64,000 bases of DNA from Erinaceus europaeus (GCF_950295315.1 NC_080171.1:90207016-90271015); one strand, 5' to 3'; numbered from the stretch's first letter, positions 11,878 through 24,912 are shown. The notes: generated by a model from the letters alone, not told the origin. Translations and numbers: made by a program.

Positions 11878-14800
11878 TCAACTTCTATTTATGAGTGGCA
11901 TCACCCCATACTTATCTTTATTTTTCTGACTTAGCTCACTTAACACAATTCCTTCTATCTCCATCCAAGGTGGGTCATAGAAGATGGGTTCACTGTTCTT
12001 AATAGCTGTGTAATATTCCATTGTGTATATATACCATAACTTTCTCAGCCACTCATGTGTTGTAGGGCACCTGGGTTGCTTCCAGGTTTTAGCTATTACG
12101 AATTATGCTGCTATGAACATAGGTGTGCACATTTCTTTTTGGCTGGGATTTATGGAGTACTTGAGGGTACATCCCCAGGAGAGGGATTACTGGGTCATAT
12201 GTCTAACCTTGGGAGATTTTCTCCAGACTGCTCTCCACAGAGGCTGAACCAATTTACATTGTCACCAGCAGTGCAGAAGGGTTTCTCTGTCCCCACAGCC
12301 TCTCCAGCTGTCCTTATTGATGTACACCATTCTCACAAGAGTGAGGTTGTATCTCAATGTTGTCTTTATTTGCATATCTCTGACAATCAGCAAACTAGTG
12401 CAATTTTTTATGTGTTTGTTAGCCTTTTGGATCTCTTCTGTAGTGAATGTTCTGTTCATATCCTCTGCCCATTTTTTGGATGGGGTCATTTGCTTTTTTG
12501 TTGCTAAGTTTGCTGAGTTCTTTGTATATTTTGGTGATTCGTCTCTTGTTTGATGTATGGCATGTGAAGATCTTCTCCCATTCTGTGAGGGGTCTCTTTG
12601 TTTGTGTGTTAGTTTCTTTGGCTATGCTTTTCAATTTGATATAGTCCCATTGGTTTGTTTCTGCTTTAGTCTTCCTTGCAACTGGGTTTGTATCATCAAA
12701 GATGTCCTTGAGGTTTAGGTAGGAAAGTGTCCCACCAATGTTTTCCTCTACGTATTTGATAGTTTCTGGTCTAACATCCAGGTCCTTGATCCATTTGGAG
12801 TTGATTTTTGTTTCTGGTGAGATAAGGTGGTACAGTTTCATTCTTCTGCATGTTTCAACCCAGTTTTCCCAGCACCATTTATTGAAGACAGCCTCCTTCC
12901 TCCATTTAATACTTTGGGATCCCTTATCAAATATTAGATGTCCATGGGTGTGGTAGTTTAGTTCTGGATTTTTCAATTCTGTTCCACTGGTCTGTGTGCC
13001 TATTTATGTTCCAGTACCAGGCTATTTTTGATGATGATGGCCTTATAACATAGTTTGAGATCTGGGAGTGTGATGCCTCCATTTCTGTTTCTTTTCTTCA
13101 AGATTGTCTTGGCAATTCTAGGTGTTTTCTTGCTCCTGATAAATGATTGTAGTTTTTTGTTCTATTCTCTTAAAGAAGCTTGGTGGAACTTTAATAGGTA
13201 TCACATTAAATTTATATATGGCTCTGGGGAGAATATTCATTTTGATGATAATGCTTCCAATCCATGATCATGGCATGTCTTTCCATTTCTTAATATCAGT
13301 TTCTTTTTCCTTGAATAGTGACTCAAAGTTTTCAGTGTACAAGTCTTTCACTTCTCTGGTCAGTTTTACTCCAAGGTATTTTATTGATTTTGCTGCAACA
13401 GTGAAAGGGAGTGATTTATGGATGTCTTCTTCTTCAGACTTAGTGTTTTCCTAAAGAAATGCCACTGATTTTTGTACATTGATTTTGTAACCTGACACCT
13501 TGCTATATTGCGTAATAATTTCCAGTAGTTTTCTGCTGGATTCTTTAGGTTTTTCTATGCATACTATTGCTTCCAACCTCTCTTAGCAAGGGGTTGGGGT
13601 GGAGATGAGAAGGTCATGCATACTATCATATCATCTGCAAATAGTGAAAGCTTGACTTCTTCCTTTCCAGTCTGTATTCCTTTGATTTCTCTCTCTTGCC
13701 TGATTGCTATGGCAAGAACTTCCAATACTATGTTGAAGAGTGATGGTGATAATGGACAGCCCTGTCTAGTCCCTGATCTGAGAGGTAATGCTTTCAGCTT
13801 CTGTAGCTTGAGTATGATGTTGGCTGTAGGTTTGCTATATATGGACTCCACTATCTTTTGGAATTTCCTATCTATTCCCATTTTTTGTAGTGTTTTGAGC
13901 ATGAACGGGTGTTGGATTTTGTCAAAGGCTTTCTCTGAATCTATTGACATATGCATGTGGTGTTTGGTTTTGCTTTTATTGATATGATGAATAACATTGA
14001 TTGACTTAATTATGTTGAACCAGCCTTGTATTCCTGGGATAAATCCCACTTGGTTGTGATGAACAAACTTTTTGATAAACTGTTGTATCTGGTTGGTGAG
14101 GATTTTGTTTAATATTTTGGCATCTATGTTCATCAGGGATATTGGTCTGTAGTTTTCCTTTTTTGTTGTGTCCTTATATGCTTTTGGTATCAGGGTGATG
14201 TTGGCTTCATAGAAGGTGGAAGGGAGTGTTCCTGTTTCTTCTGTCTTGTGGAAAAGCTTTAGAAGTTTGGGTATTAACTATTTCCTGAAGGTTTTGTAGA
14301 ATTTTTTTGTGAAGCCATCTGGTCCAGGACTTTTTGATTTCTTAATAACTGTTTCGATTTCTTCGTCTGTGATTGGTTTTGTAGTTCTTCTTGGTTCAGT
14401 TTTGGTCGGGCATATGTTTCTAGAAATTCTTCCAATTCCCTCAGATTATCTGGCTTGGTGTCATGTAGTTCTTCATAGGTTTCGCAAATATTCTGGATTT
14501 CTGTGGTGTCAGTTGTGATCACTCCTGTATCATTTACAATTCTATTTATTTGAGTCTTCTCCCTTTTTTAAGTGAGTCTGGCTAGAGGCTTTTCAATCTT
14601 GTTTAATTTTGCAAAGAACCAACATTTGGCATCATTGATCTTTCGTATGGTTTTCTTATTTTCAATGCTGTTTATTTCTACTCTAATTTTAGTGATTTCT
14701 GGTTGCTTTAGGTTTCCTTTGTTCCTCTTTTATAAATCCTTAAAGTGTGCAGTACGGTCATTTATTTGAGCTTTTTCTTGTTCTCTAATATGTGTTTGTA

Positions 14801-15690
14801 TGGCTATGAGTTTCCCTCTCAGTACTGCTATAGCTGTGTCCCAAATATTTTGATAGCTTGTGTCTTTATTTTCATTTGTTTCCAGGAACATTTGAATTTC
14901 TTGCTTGAGTGTTTCTCTGACCCAGTGGTTCCTAAGCAGCATGTTGTTTAGTTTCCAAATTCTGTGTCTTTTAATAATTTTCTGTTTGTTGTTAAATGTT
15001 AGTTTTACTCCACTGTGGTCTGAGAAGACACTTGGGATGATTTCAATGCTCTTGAATTTGTTGATGCTGTCTTTGTTGCCTAAAATGTGGTATATCCTTG
15101 AGTATGTGCTGTGTGGATATGAAAAGAAAGTGTATTCCAGTTTTTTGGGGTGAAGCACTCTGAAAATGTCCACTAGGTCTAGTCTGTCCATCTCTTCATT
15201 TAATTCTCTTGTTTCTTTGTTGATTCTGTGCTTCTTTGATCTAAGTTTGAGAGTGGGGTGTTAAAATCTCCCACTATTATTTTATTACTATTGATGTATT
15301 TTGTAGTTCTTTCAGTAGGTGTTTGATGTATTTAGATGGGCCCTCATTGGGTGCATAGATGGTAATAATTGTTCATCTTTCTTGGTTGATTGTCCTCTAA
15401 TCATTATGAAATGCCTTGCCTATCTTTTATTACTTTATTTAATTTAAAGTCTGTTGTGTCAGGGATGAGAATGGCTGTACCTGCCCTTTTTTGTGGTCCA
15501 TTAGCCTGTAGGATAGTTTTCCATCCTTTAACTATAATCCCGTGTTTGTCCTGTTGGGTCAGATGGGATTCTTGCAAGCATCTTATGGTTGAGTTGTGTT
15601 TTATGATCCATCCTCCCACTCTGTGCCTTTTAATATGTGAATTTAGTCCATTGACATTTATTGATATTAATGTATTGTAGTGCCATTATT
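11878..15690 (-). pseudogene. L1-A ORF2 (endonuclease / reverse transcriptase), broken
   Basis: ORF2 encodes the APE-type endonuclease and reverse transcriptase that drive target-primed reverse transcription. Visible parts run from the endonuclease N-terminus (about 15619-15404, with CLQESHLTQQDKH), through the endonuclease C-terminus (15191-14730, [14 protein letters not shown]), the pre-RT region (14522-14274) and the RT (14133-13628, with [25 protein letters not shown] and the catalytic FADD at about 13630-13641), to the C-terminal region (12976-12419, FNKWCWENW). The C-terminus (TMEYYTAIKNSEP) reaches a TGA at 11878-11880. Several frameshifts separate these blocks. A 48-bp insertion lies just downstream of the FADD codons. 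Confidence 0.88.
13557..13626. other. 48-bp insertion with 11-bp direct repeats in L1-A RT
   Basis: The L1 reading resumes perfectly if 13568-13615 and one copy of ATGCATACTAT (13557-13567 or 13616-13626) are removed. The insert contains CCAACC and GGTTGG arms that can form a small hairpin. It has no poly(A) or recognisable source. Confidence 0.7.
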
Positions 15691-15779
15691 CAACATTTTT
15701 TATTTGCTCTGATATATGGCAAGTATTATGGTGATGTTCTTGTTTATAAGAGGTATTTTAGAACCTATTTCAAGGCAGG

Positions 15780-16662
15780 CTTAGTGATGATTGCCTCCTT
15801 TAACTGTTGTCTGTCTGAGAAGGTTTTGATCCATCCATCTAGTTTGAATGAAAGTGTAGCAGGTTATATTATCCTTAGTTAAAACCCTTTTTCATTCATG
15901 ACTCGATAGGTATCTTATCATTCACTTCTGGCATTTGGACTTTGAGTGGAGAAGTCTGCTGATAATCTTATGGGTTTTCCCTTGTATGTGACTTTTTGTT
16001 TTTCTCTTGCAGCCTTTAGGATCCTTTCTTTGTCCTTACTTCTTTTCATCATAACTATGATGTATCTTGTTCTTCAGGTCTGAGTTGATTCTGTGGGGGC
16101 ATCTTCAATCTTAATGGTCTTTCTGTTGTTTAGGTCTTGGAAGTTTTCTTCTATAAATTATTCTAGAATATTATATCCTCTTCTTCTCTTTCTTCCTCTG
16201 GCAGGCCAATTGTAAGAATGCATATGCCTCTGTTGTTGTTTTCAGAGTCTCTCAATCTCTTTTTGAGCTCTTTTACCTCATTCTCTGTGTTCTCTAGCTC
16301 ATCCTCTGTCTGGCTAACTTTTTTTTCTGCTTTGTTAGCCCACTTTTCCTTTTCTCAGCTTCTTTCTTCAGTTCAGTTATAGTATTAGCTTGTTCTGCTA
16401 ATTGGCCTTTTAGTTCAGCTATTTCAACTTTCAGTGCTCTAATTACGTAAAGGTAGCTTGTGTTTTCCTTGAGGGTCTCATCTGTTGTTTCCTTATTTTG
16501 ATAGTCCTTTCCTCCATAGTTGTCTTCATCTGTGATTATTAGGTTTACTATTGCTTGCATACTTTTCTTATATATGGTTACTTCTGACTGATTTGGAGTT
16601 TCTTCTGGGATCCTACCTTGATTCATTGTGGTAGCAGTTTTATTTGCTCTTGATTTAACCAT
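15780..16662 (-). pseudogene. L1-A ORF1 (RNA-binding coiled-coil protein), broken
   Basis: The minus-strand frame starts at the ATG at 16662-16660 (MVKSRANKTATT) and stays open to 16294. It holds the N-terminal region and a heptad-rich coiled coil (ALKVEIAELKGQLAEQANTI). The C-terminal RNA-binding part lies downstream in other frames after frameshifts. Family role: a trimeric nucleic-acid chaperone that coats L1 RNA. The start was chosen by alignment with the ORF1 start of L1-B (44639). Confidence 0.82.
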
Positions 16663-17865
16663 TTTTTATTGATGTGCTTTTTATTTTTCTGTTTTGTCGT
16701 TCTTCAGTTGTTGTGTTTTGAGTACAAGCTGTGCTCTATTAAATACCTTTATGACTGATGTAGTCACCCAACCTCAGAAATCACAACAATAGTAACTGAA
16801 GCAAAGATTGATGCAGTTCAACCAATACCAGTTCACCAAACAACACTTCTATTCAAAGAAAAAATATCAACCAAATCCAAAAGAAAAAGAAAGAAAAAAG
16901 AAAACAGGGAAAGCAAGAATGGATAATTATGCAAATCTACTGTCCACTGTAAATTCTTGGAATATCAAGAGGAGAAATGGAAGCAGAGAAGAGAGACATA
17001 CACACAGAGAGAGTCCACTCTGAGTCAAATTTCTTCCCCCAAATAATTCACAAATGAGTATCAGTGAATTCAGAAAGCAGAAGAAAGAAGATAAGAACAA
17101 GAAAAAAAAGAGCAGTGAAAAGAGAGTTTTTTAAAAATTAAATTAGCTAGGAGGAGGGAAAAAGGAGAGTGGAGGGAAGAGGTAGAGAGAAACAAGTTCC
17201 TCTCACCCAGTCACCTAGCAGTGGAAAAAACAACAGTTAATTTTGGTCAACCTGAAGAAGGAGGTGGCAAAAGGGACACACATATATAATAATAGCAATA
17301 ATAAAATAGAATAAAGTAAAAAACCCTAACAGTCAGTCTGCAGCTTGGACTGCTCCTGATTGGCTCTAAGCAGCCTGAGCAAAGACAGCCAATTGTAAGA
17401 AGTATCCAAAAAGAGAGAAAAAAAAAAAAACCTACAGGTAGTCTTTCCCAGGCAGGGGTGAGGCTCTGACTGATCAAGTATTTTGTCATTCAAACAGAGC
17501 TCCAGCTACCTAAAAAAGAAAGAGAATGAAAACAAAAAGGAAAATGCTTAGAATGACACCCCTGGTGAGCCAGGAATCTTGGTAAAGAAAATAACTCAGT
17601 GGGGAGCTAGGAAAATAGCTAGGAGTGGCTGTCCAGCCCCTGGGGGCTGGTTCTGGAGTGAGGTAGGGGTGTGCTTCAGAAATAATCAAAAGATATTCCT
17701 GTCTTTTTCCCCTTGGCCTCCATTTTCTAACCCAAGAATGGTGTCACCTTTAGGACCCCTTATTCATCCTCTTGCTGATGGCCCAGTATCCTACCCTATC
17801 CAGAGAATCCTAGGTCACAAGCTGCTCAGCCACTGCTTCCAAGTCACCATCTTGGCTCCATCCCC
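16663..17865 (-). promoter_or_regulatory. L1-A 5' UTR / internal promoter
   Basis: About 1.2 kb separates ORF1 from the 5' terminus. It carries a YY1-like CCAAGATGG at the very start of the element (plus-strand CCATCTTGG at 17848-17856) and an octamer-like ATGCAAAT near 16930. It holds one copy of the segment that is duplicated in L1-B. Promoter function is inferred from the L1 family. Confidence 0.6.
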
Positions 17866-17870
17866 AACTT

Positions 17871-17871
<1 letters not shown>

Positions 17872-17927
<56 letters not shown>

Positions 17928-17950
17928 TTATATATATATATATTTATTTA
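17872..17950. repeat. (TA)n microsatellite at the L1-A 5' junction
   Basis: An alternating TA tract broken by GATGTTA begins at the L1-A target-site duplication and runs into a SINE tail. Confidence 0.95.
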
Positions 17951-18118
17951 TTTATTATTGAATATAGACCCAGAGAAATTGAGAGGGGAGGAAGAGATAG
18001 AGAGAAAGAGAGACACCTACAGCACTGCTTCACTCATGAACTTTCCCCTGTGCACGTGGGGACCAGAGGCCTTGCATGCTTAACCAAGTGTGTCATAGCC
18101 TGGCCTGGTAATTTGTTT
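17945..18118 (-). mobile_element. tRNA-derived SINE, 5' portion complete
   Basis: On the minus strand the head starts near GGCCAGGCTATGACACACTT and runs through a degenerate B box into the GA-rich body. The tail is (TAAA)n, seen as TTTATTTATTTATT on the plus strand. Confidence 0.8.
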
Positions 18119-18258
18119 TTTAACCAATTTAAATAAATTCAAGACACTTATGGAAGAAGGAAGGCACCTTTTGTCTAGGTTTATAAATTTGAGTGTGTGT
18201 AGACTCTCCTATGATGACTTTAGAAAATACTTATCTGAGCATTCAATTGCATACATTT

Positions 18259-18291
18259 TCATTCATTCATTCATTCATTCATTCATTCATC
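18259..18291. repeat. (ATTC)n microsatellite
   Basis: Eight ATTC units in perfect tandem. Confidence 0.97.
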
Positions 18292-18299
18292 TGTCTGTA

Positions 18300-20280
18300 C
18301 ATATGTTATTTTATTATTATTTGCCACGTAGTATTCTAACAGCTAAAGTCAACAAAGCAAAATAATGATGTATACTGGGTTCAAAAGAAGAAAAATGAAG
18401 AAAGCTAACAATGAAGAAAAAATAAGGTCACAAATTCAGGTAAATAAGGAGTAAAATAAGGGATTATAGAAATTGATCTAAAATCTGTATTTTAGACAGG
18501 TACATTAAGGGATTCTAAAGCAGGCATCTGTAGAGAGTTTAAAAGACATGGGGAGGAAGGACATCAAAATATTTACCCAGATACTATCATTAGTACTCAC
18601 ACCAATTAGAATGGTTCTTGCAATTATTATTCACATTTAACAGATGGAAAAACTGAGTTTCAGAGCAAAGAAAAAATTTCCAAAGACATCACAGCTAATT
18701 AGAAACAGAATCTGACTCCAGATTTTGCCTTTTTTTCTATGAAACTTGTTAAGAAGCAGCGAAAACTGCAAACAGTCTGGCTGACTTCAGAGGCGCATCT
18801 CCCCCATGATACTAAATGTTGTCAGATATTCTCATTCTCACTCTTTGTCTCCTTTGAGATGCATAGCTCCAGAGACAGGCATAGCCCTTGGTTCTTTTCT
18901 CTCCAAGTCATATAAAGGACTGACAACTATCAGTTTGGATAGCCATAGGCCCTGCACCCTGGTCTTCATAAGTTATGGAATTTCACATTGGAAATGTGTA
19001 ACAGTCTTGATGATATACTCGGGGACAGTGAGTGTGGGGAGGCACTCATGTATGCTCCCAGATGAAGTTTGGGAATGTCCCTACTCACTGGGTTTATAGA
19101 CCTGTGCAACTGTTGATCTTCCTTCCTGGAAGTCAAACCTGCTTCATCTGCATCTCCATTGGTTCAGAACTTTCTCAGAATTCTGTTTGTCTGAAGAGCC
19201 TCTTCAGGCAGGTACACTGTGCCCGCTGATGATGATATCAACAATAATAGCAGTGATAATAAATACCCGAAACAGTGGTTGTCACATAATAAGCACTCCA
19301 TAAATATTTGTTTAATATGGGGCTGTATGAATGAATAATTACAACTAACATTTCCGAGTACTTACTATATTCTAGATGTAAGCCTATTTCTCACAATCCT
19401 TCTACAAGATAGATAATATTTTTAGTCCCCTATATCACATAGGAGGGCATTGAAACTTAGAAAGGTCAACATATGCACTCAGGTTCAGAACTTGTGTCTG
19501 TCTGAGTTCAATGTCCATCTTCTCTATGATGGTTAATCACTGGGGAACAAGATTATATGATCATAATCTGCTCCCTCATCAGCTTTGCCCATCAGCACTG
19601 TCTAAAAAGCTCTTCAGGTTTACTGGTTATAGTAGATTAGCTTGTCTCAAATGACAGCACTGGCTCAGATAAAGACTGAGTTTTCTCCACCACTTTGACC
19701 ACTAAATTTTAGACTCTTGGAAAGCTTATTTTTAGGACAACTGTAGAGCCAATGAGCCTCTTCAAGCCATCAGCTTCTTCAGACTTCTCCTCAACCTAGC
19801 CTAAAGTATCAATGACAGTGGTAGCTTATCTAATCAATGGCAGCTTTATAACAATCACATTGATATTTAAAATCCTATTCATCAGAAGGTAAGTCTATGT
19901 ATCTACTCCTTGAATCTGAGTAGATTTATGACAACTTTGACCAAGAGAATAGGAAGAAGTTCTGTCATGCGACTTATAAGACTAGATTATTAAAAATAAT
20001 ACAACTTTCTTTATCCTTGGAACCTCTGAGCCAACATTTTAGGACTTCAAAGTGACCACTAGGGTCACCATGTTGTGAGAATGTCCAACCTACATGAAGA
20101 GGCAGTGCAGGAAGTCTAGTCAACAGCTTCAGCATGAGCCTGCATTTTAAGTCATGCTGACACATGTGTTAGACAAAAAAGCCTCCAAATATGTTGCATC
20201 ACTCCTACCTGAGGATGCAAATATAGTAAAGCAGAAACAAAAATGCTCAGCTTTTGTGAGAAAGATGCTAATTATCTAAG
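18300..20280. other. Unique intergenic sequence
   Basis: Mostly non-repetitive DNA. Frames of 60-97 codons show no known domain. No RNA gene was recognised. Confidence 0.45.
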
Positions 20281-20317
20281 GGGGTGGGGTGGGGACATAA
20301 CTTTCTTGGTGGGTATG

Positions 20318-20395
20318 TGGTTAAACTATTCTCTTATAATTTTGTAATACTTGAAATCATTATTAAATCATTAATAAAAATTAATATTAAAAAGT
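20318..20395 (+). mobile_element. L1 3' end fragment
   Basis: Contains the terminal L1 signature TTCTCTTATAATTTTGTAAT followed by ATTAATAAAAATTAAT. Only the last ~80 bp are recognisable. Confidence 0.55.
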
Positions 20396-20764
20396 TGTCC
20401 CTACTGTGCCCTGCTCATCTTTTTTACCCACAGAATCCACAAGCATAATATAATGGCTTTCTGTTATAAATCTTGAGATGACATATTATCCAGCAATAAA
20501 CTATTGAAACACCATCTTCTTAGTATAACAGCACAGTATAGTCCAGCATTTAAATTCCCTGTTTGTGGACTCACAGAAAACAAGGTTTGCCATTCTGAAC
20601 TATGCCATTTTTTGGAGTAGGGAGAGTTATTTCTTTCCCATGAGTTTTCCTTTCCTCATTTGTAAACTTGGAACACTTATAGTATTTTGATTGAAGGAGT
20701 ATTATGGTGCTTAAATGAGGCAATGAATGAAAAATATACCTTTTGGGAAGAAGCTAGACAGTTT

Positions 20765-20995
20765 ATTTTAGGTATATTCCATGTGGCCCATAAATTTAGT
20801 AATTTTTGCCTGAGCTCAACAGCTAACAAGCAAGTAGACTAACAGTATTGTTTGGGAAGATGGTAATAGAGTTGAGAATAGGACTAGAAGTCTGGATTAG
20901 GACAGAGAGTAGCTCCTAAATATAAGGAAAGTATATAAATACCATTAGCTGTTAACCCCATTGATCATTATTAAATTACCAATACTTTTCTTAAA
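20765..20995 (-). mobile_element. L1 3' UTR fragment
   Basis: The text TTTTAGGTATATTCCATGTG, followed by TTTTTGCCTGAG and GAGAGTAGCTCCTAAATAT, parallels the L1-A 3' UTR at 9944-10130 in the same orientation. It is internal, without a tail. Confidence 0.7.
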
Positions 20996-20999
20996 AGGA

Positions 21000-22680
21000 A
21001 AATATACCTTGATGGAGCCTAGCTTATAGAAGTACTCAACAAACACATACTTTGATCATTAACTGTCAACTATAGAAGGTTTACATTATGAACTTCCTGT
21101 TCAGTTTTAGTTTCATTTCCATGGGAATGATTAGTTCCATATAGAAGCTGATACTTTTGAGATGATAGGGAAACCAGAATATGATGTTTTAGCCAGTAAG
21201 GCACATTAAAGATGTCAAGGAAAAGTCTCTCTCCTTACTTTACTACCTTTACAGAGTCCTGGATACCAAATTAGAAAGGGGTCTTGCAAGAGCTGCAAGT
21301 GCATTCTCCAAATACCTTCCACTTGAAGCAAATCTTTAAAAAAAAATGTGGCAGTTCTAAATGCCATCCTTTCCCAGTTTGTTTTGCCCAGGGTGTGGCC
21401 ACCTTAAGAGCCCAGAAGAGAGAGCCTGCTGCTGAGAGTTTTCCCTGGGAGCACCTGGGGGTGAGTGAGTTCCTGGGAGGAGAGGGAGGAGAGGCAATTG
21501 AGGGCAGGAATCAGCTCAGGTGGTTGTGGTGGGACAGGAATCACCACAGAGGTAAAATGACAGGCGAGTCTTAGAAAAGCAATGGCATGGGAGTGCTTTT
21601 TCATGATCAGAGAAAATAGAGATTTAGAATTTGAGAGCTGGAAGAAGCAACATGCTTAGCTTATAGCTTGTCTAACTTTCACCATTTTAGAAATGAGAAA
21701 ATTGAGGACTTACAGAATGAGGATGGTAGGGGATTGAAACTGAAAGTTTATCTACATAAATTTGCTATGAAGATTTCTTGACAGCTTCACCACTTCATAG
21801 CCATTGGATTCTCTGGAGTAAACAAAGTCTTTCTCTTACTGATAAGGAGACTAAGGATCAAAGAAGAAGCATCTTGCTGAGAAGGTAACTTAAAACCTAA
21901 CCTTGGATCTAGGCCTTTAGATCCTGGGTTTGTGTTTGCCTCTGTCCATCTCACCTCTCTATGTGGGTCCCCCCAGGGCTCTCCATCTCCATGGGCATTG
22001 GTGGTAGAGACTGGGGGCCCTGGCAAAAAGGGTAGAGTATGCGGAGAGGAAGGAAGCACACAACCAGCTCCGGGAGAAGCCTCATACTTTGTTGAGGGGT
22101 ACAAGCAGATAGATATAACCAAAAGGTTTGAGAGAGGGTAAGATAATCATTAAGCTATACACACAATACAGAGTTACATCTTGCTCTGCCAGGTGCTTGA
22201 TCTTAGCTGGGAAGTTACCATATAGGATCGGGTCATAAGCTCACAATACATAGGTAAGCTTTTTTTCTCTAAGGGTGGTTTACAAACACCTCCAGGCAGG
22301 GAGGGGAGGGGGCAGTGGAACAAAGCCAGGATATTTGTGGTGGGTTTTGGTTGGCCATACACAGTAATTCATGGCTCTTGTTCAAAGCGAATGGGGAAGC
22401 ATGTACAGGAAGTTACCCCATCTGGAAAAGCCCATCCATCATAAGTTCATGAGGTCAGGAGGACCTACCTAATGCCTCCCACCCCCACCTGGAAGCGGGG
22501 GTCTAGGGGCCAACCCTCTCAGTCTCTCATGGAAATAATGGCTTGGACTTCCCAGAAGTGGGTCATTTCCCCACATCTCTACACACATAATATATGGAGT
22601 GTTAGAGTAAGAGCTTATCCTACTAGTATATTGTCCAGAAATTCACAAAGCAAGAAAATTTTGTAAAGAACTTTCTTAAT
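21000..22680. other. Unique, slightly GC-richer intergenic sequence
   Basis: Around 21.28-22.6 kb the composition is richer in G+C than its surroundings, with frames of 60-111 codons on both strands. None carries a recognisable domain or a splice-bounded exon I could defend. It is left unassigned. Confidence 0.4.
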
Positions 22681-22683
22681 TAT

Positions 22684-22684
22684 T

Positions 22685-22736
<52 letters not shown>
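22684..22736. repeat. (GT)n microsatellite
   Basis: About 24 GT dinucleotides with one early interruption. Confidence 0.97.
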
Positions 22737-22739
22737 ATG

Positions 22740-24070
22740 GGCAATGAGAGTAGAAATGTATGTGAACTGGGAAGCTGAAATTTTAATGAGGAAAGAATGG
22801 CATTTCATGGAAGAAGAAATCAGTGACCCCAAAAGGGTCAAATCACTTTCTAACTAGTTGAAGGCATATAGCTAGTGTGTAGAAAGGAGCTGAGTTGGGG
22901 ACACAAATAAGCCCAGATTCACCTCTTAGCCTAGACCTTTCCCTGCCAAGAATGCTAGGATTGTTGAAATTTCCATGTTTCATATGTAAGATGGGCAGTT
23001 AAAATGACCATTTTATAGAGTTGCTTTGTGGATTAAATATAAATTTCCTTGCTAAAAGGAGAACCCAACACTCTAAGCAGTGCTCTGTGGTCACAGGTTC
23101 TATGAAAAGAATGTGATTTCTCAATGGAAACTATATAACAGCCTTAGTAGGTCCTTATTTCTCATTTTGAACTAAAACATCCATGCAGCTTAGAGTTTCA
23201 ATCTTTCTCCTATTTTGGGAATGTTCTCGGTTGATGTGTCCTTGCTAGTCATGCATGTATGGTTTGTCCATGTCCAGAAGCCATAGTTAAATGCAAAGAT
23301 GATCTTTGCAGATAAGCCAAGTCATTCAGAATTTCCCCAGGATTTCCACACCAGAAATAGAGGAAATGCCTCAGTCTCTTTCTGTTAGGGTTCATGGAAG
23401 AAGGGTGATGAAGCTATAGTCCTCTGTGCCTGATGAGGCAGAATGGAAGAAAATGGAAGTCACTTCCAGAATTGAGAGAGTCAAGGGGAGTTGTAGTTCT
23501 GGTTAGGGGGAATCTCTATAGTTTTCAGGTGTGCTTGTGATATAAACAAACTTTTACTCAAGTTTTCAAGATACCCACTGTAGCTAAGTGAATTATTCCC
23601 TTCTTACTTTAGTGATTTGTATCTTACAAAGCAAGTCTCTTTGGCTTGAGTTCAGCCATCATTAAGGTTTCTGTATCCTTCTTCCAACTTCATTTGTAAT
23701 GAATTATTTTTAATGAGTGTGAAAGAAACTAGAGCATTGTTCCATCATGTGTGGTGTTGGGTATCACACACTCAAGGCATGTACTTTATTACTGAGTCAA
23801 CTCCCAGAGTTGCCTGTTGTGACTCTTGAATGTTGACTAAAATATCTACTAAAATTTCATATTTGGACCTTATAAAATGAAGACAAGTGTGACTTTCAAG
23901 ACTCCTGGATAGTAAGTCAGTGATAAAGAATTTCTAAAGTCTTCATATGTTCTGCAATTATGTCCTAAACCCAAGAGTTAATATTTAATAACACATTTTC
24001 CCAAAAATTAAATAGCATTTAAAAGTTCATAGCTAGAGATTGGTACCTGTACTAAACATCTACTTCTCCT
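22740..24070. other. Unique sequence with one old SINE
   Basis: Non-coding DNA. At 23715-23812 a diverged minus-strand SINE remnant is suggested by TCATGTGTGGTGTTGGGTAT and downstream GAGTCAACTCCCAGAG. No gene was recognised. Confidence 0.45.
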
Positions 24071-24074
24071 GGTA

Positions 24075-24215
24075 AGGATTTTTTTCTTTCTTTTTATTTG
24101 ATAGGATAGAGAGAAATTGAGAGGGAGAGAGAGGGAGAGAGGGGGGGGGAGGGAGAGAGAGAGAGAGAGAGAAAGAAGCACTGCTCAGATCTGGCTTATG
24201 TGAAGCTGAGGATTA
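24075..24215 (-). mobile_element. SINE remnant with expanded (GA)n
   Basis: TATTTGATAGGATAGAGAGA followed by AATTGAGAGGGAGAGA is the usual minus-strand SINE body. Its GA tract has expanded to about 60 bp and includes a G9 run. The tRNA-like head is lost or scrambled. Confidence 0.65.
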
Positions 24216-24912
24216 AAATTGTGACTGAGCTCTTTTCTTCACTTTTGCTTTGTTACATATACGTCTGATCCTGAATTCCCGTTTGAACACGCAAGCACTC
24301 TTCTGCCTTGAGACGTTCAGCCTCATAAGCAAGGTCAATGATACGCTTACCAGCAGGACCTGCTAAACTCTGCAAACATGTACTAAGTGTAGCCCCAACC
24401 TATGTTGTAACATGAACGATAAATGCTGTTTTTCTTTTTTAATTTGGTGTTAGGGAATGTATTTAGGCCTTAGCATGTAGGTGATACTGTTGAACCTCCT
24501 CCTGTCCTCCCTGTTTGTTTGTTTGTTTGTTTGTTAGTTTTTGATACAGTGAGACAGAGGCAACAAAACAGACCAAGTGAAGAAAAGAGCTCAGTGAAGA
24601 AGGAGAGGAATATTTAATTTGACAGAAGGAGTAGAAAAATGACATTAACTGGAACGGATGTTTGTGCCAGTACAACAGTTTTGAGGCTGCCAAGGGGGCA
24701 TTTAGGGGTAAAAAGAACAGGATCTGTTATTTATATTACCTTTTACCACTTGGTAAAAGGAAAAGAGAGGCAGAGCACTCAAATGAATCTACTTAACCAT
24801 TGACACCTATATGGGGTGAAAGTGAATGTTTCATCCCCAGATATATTCAAGAAGAATATAAATTCCCACCTACAGATTCTTTACAGATAGAAGTTAATAG
24901 AAAGAGGGACAG

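Larger units (their letters stand above)
9410..17865 (-). mobile_element. Full-length L1 retrotransposon (L1-A), degraded
   Basis: An L1 of about 8.45 kb reads right to left: 5' UTR (16663-17865), ORF1 (16662 to about 15.78 kb), ORF2 (about 15.69 kb to 11878) and a very long 3' UTR (11877-9410) ending in T/A-rich sequence. The 5' terminus begins GGGGATGGAGCCAAGATGG, closely resembling the start of mammalian L1s and their YY1 site. The 8-bp repeat AACTTGGT at 9402-9409 and 17866-17873 is a likely target-site duplication. Both ORFs are broken by frameshifts and stops, so it cannot move by itself. A SINE (10897-11108) and a 48-bp insertion (13568-13615) arrived later. Confidence 0.85.

Noticed and set aside
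12055..12507. Plus-strand frame of 150 codons
   Set aside because: Antisense to the L1-A ORF2 C-terminal region; no independent protein features.
17579..18136. Plus-strand frame of 185 codons
   Set aside because: It runs through the reverse complement of the L1-A 5' UTR, a TA microsatellite and a SINE. It is a mosaic of repeats.
18241..18300. Short direct repeats as a CRISPR-like array
   Set aside because: It is a pure ATTC microsatellite without spacers, and the window is mammalian. No CRISPR array exists in the window.
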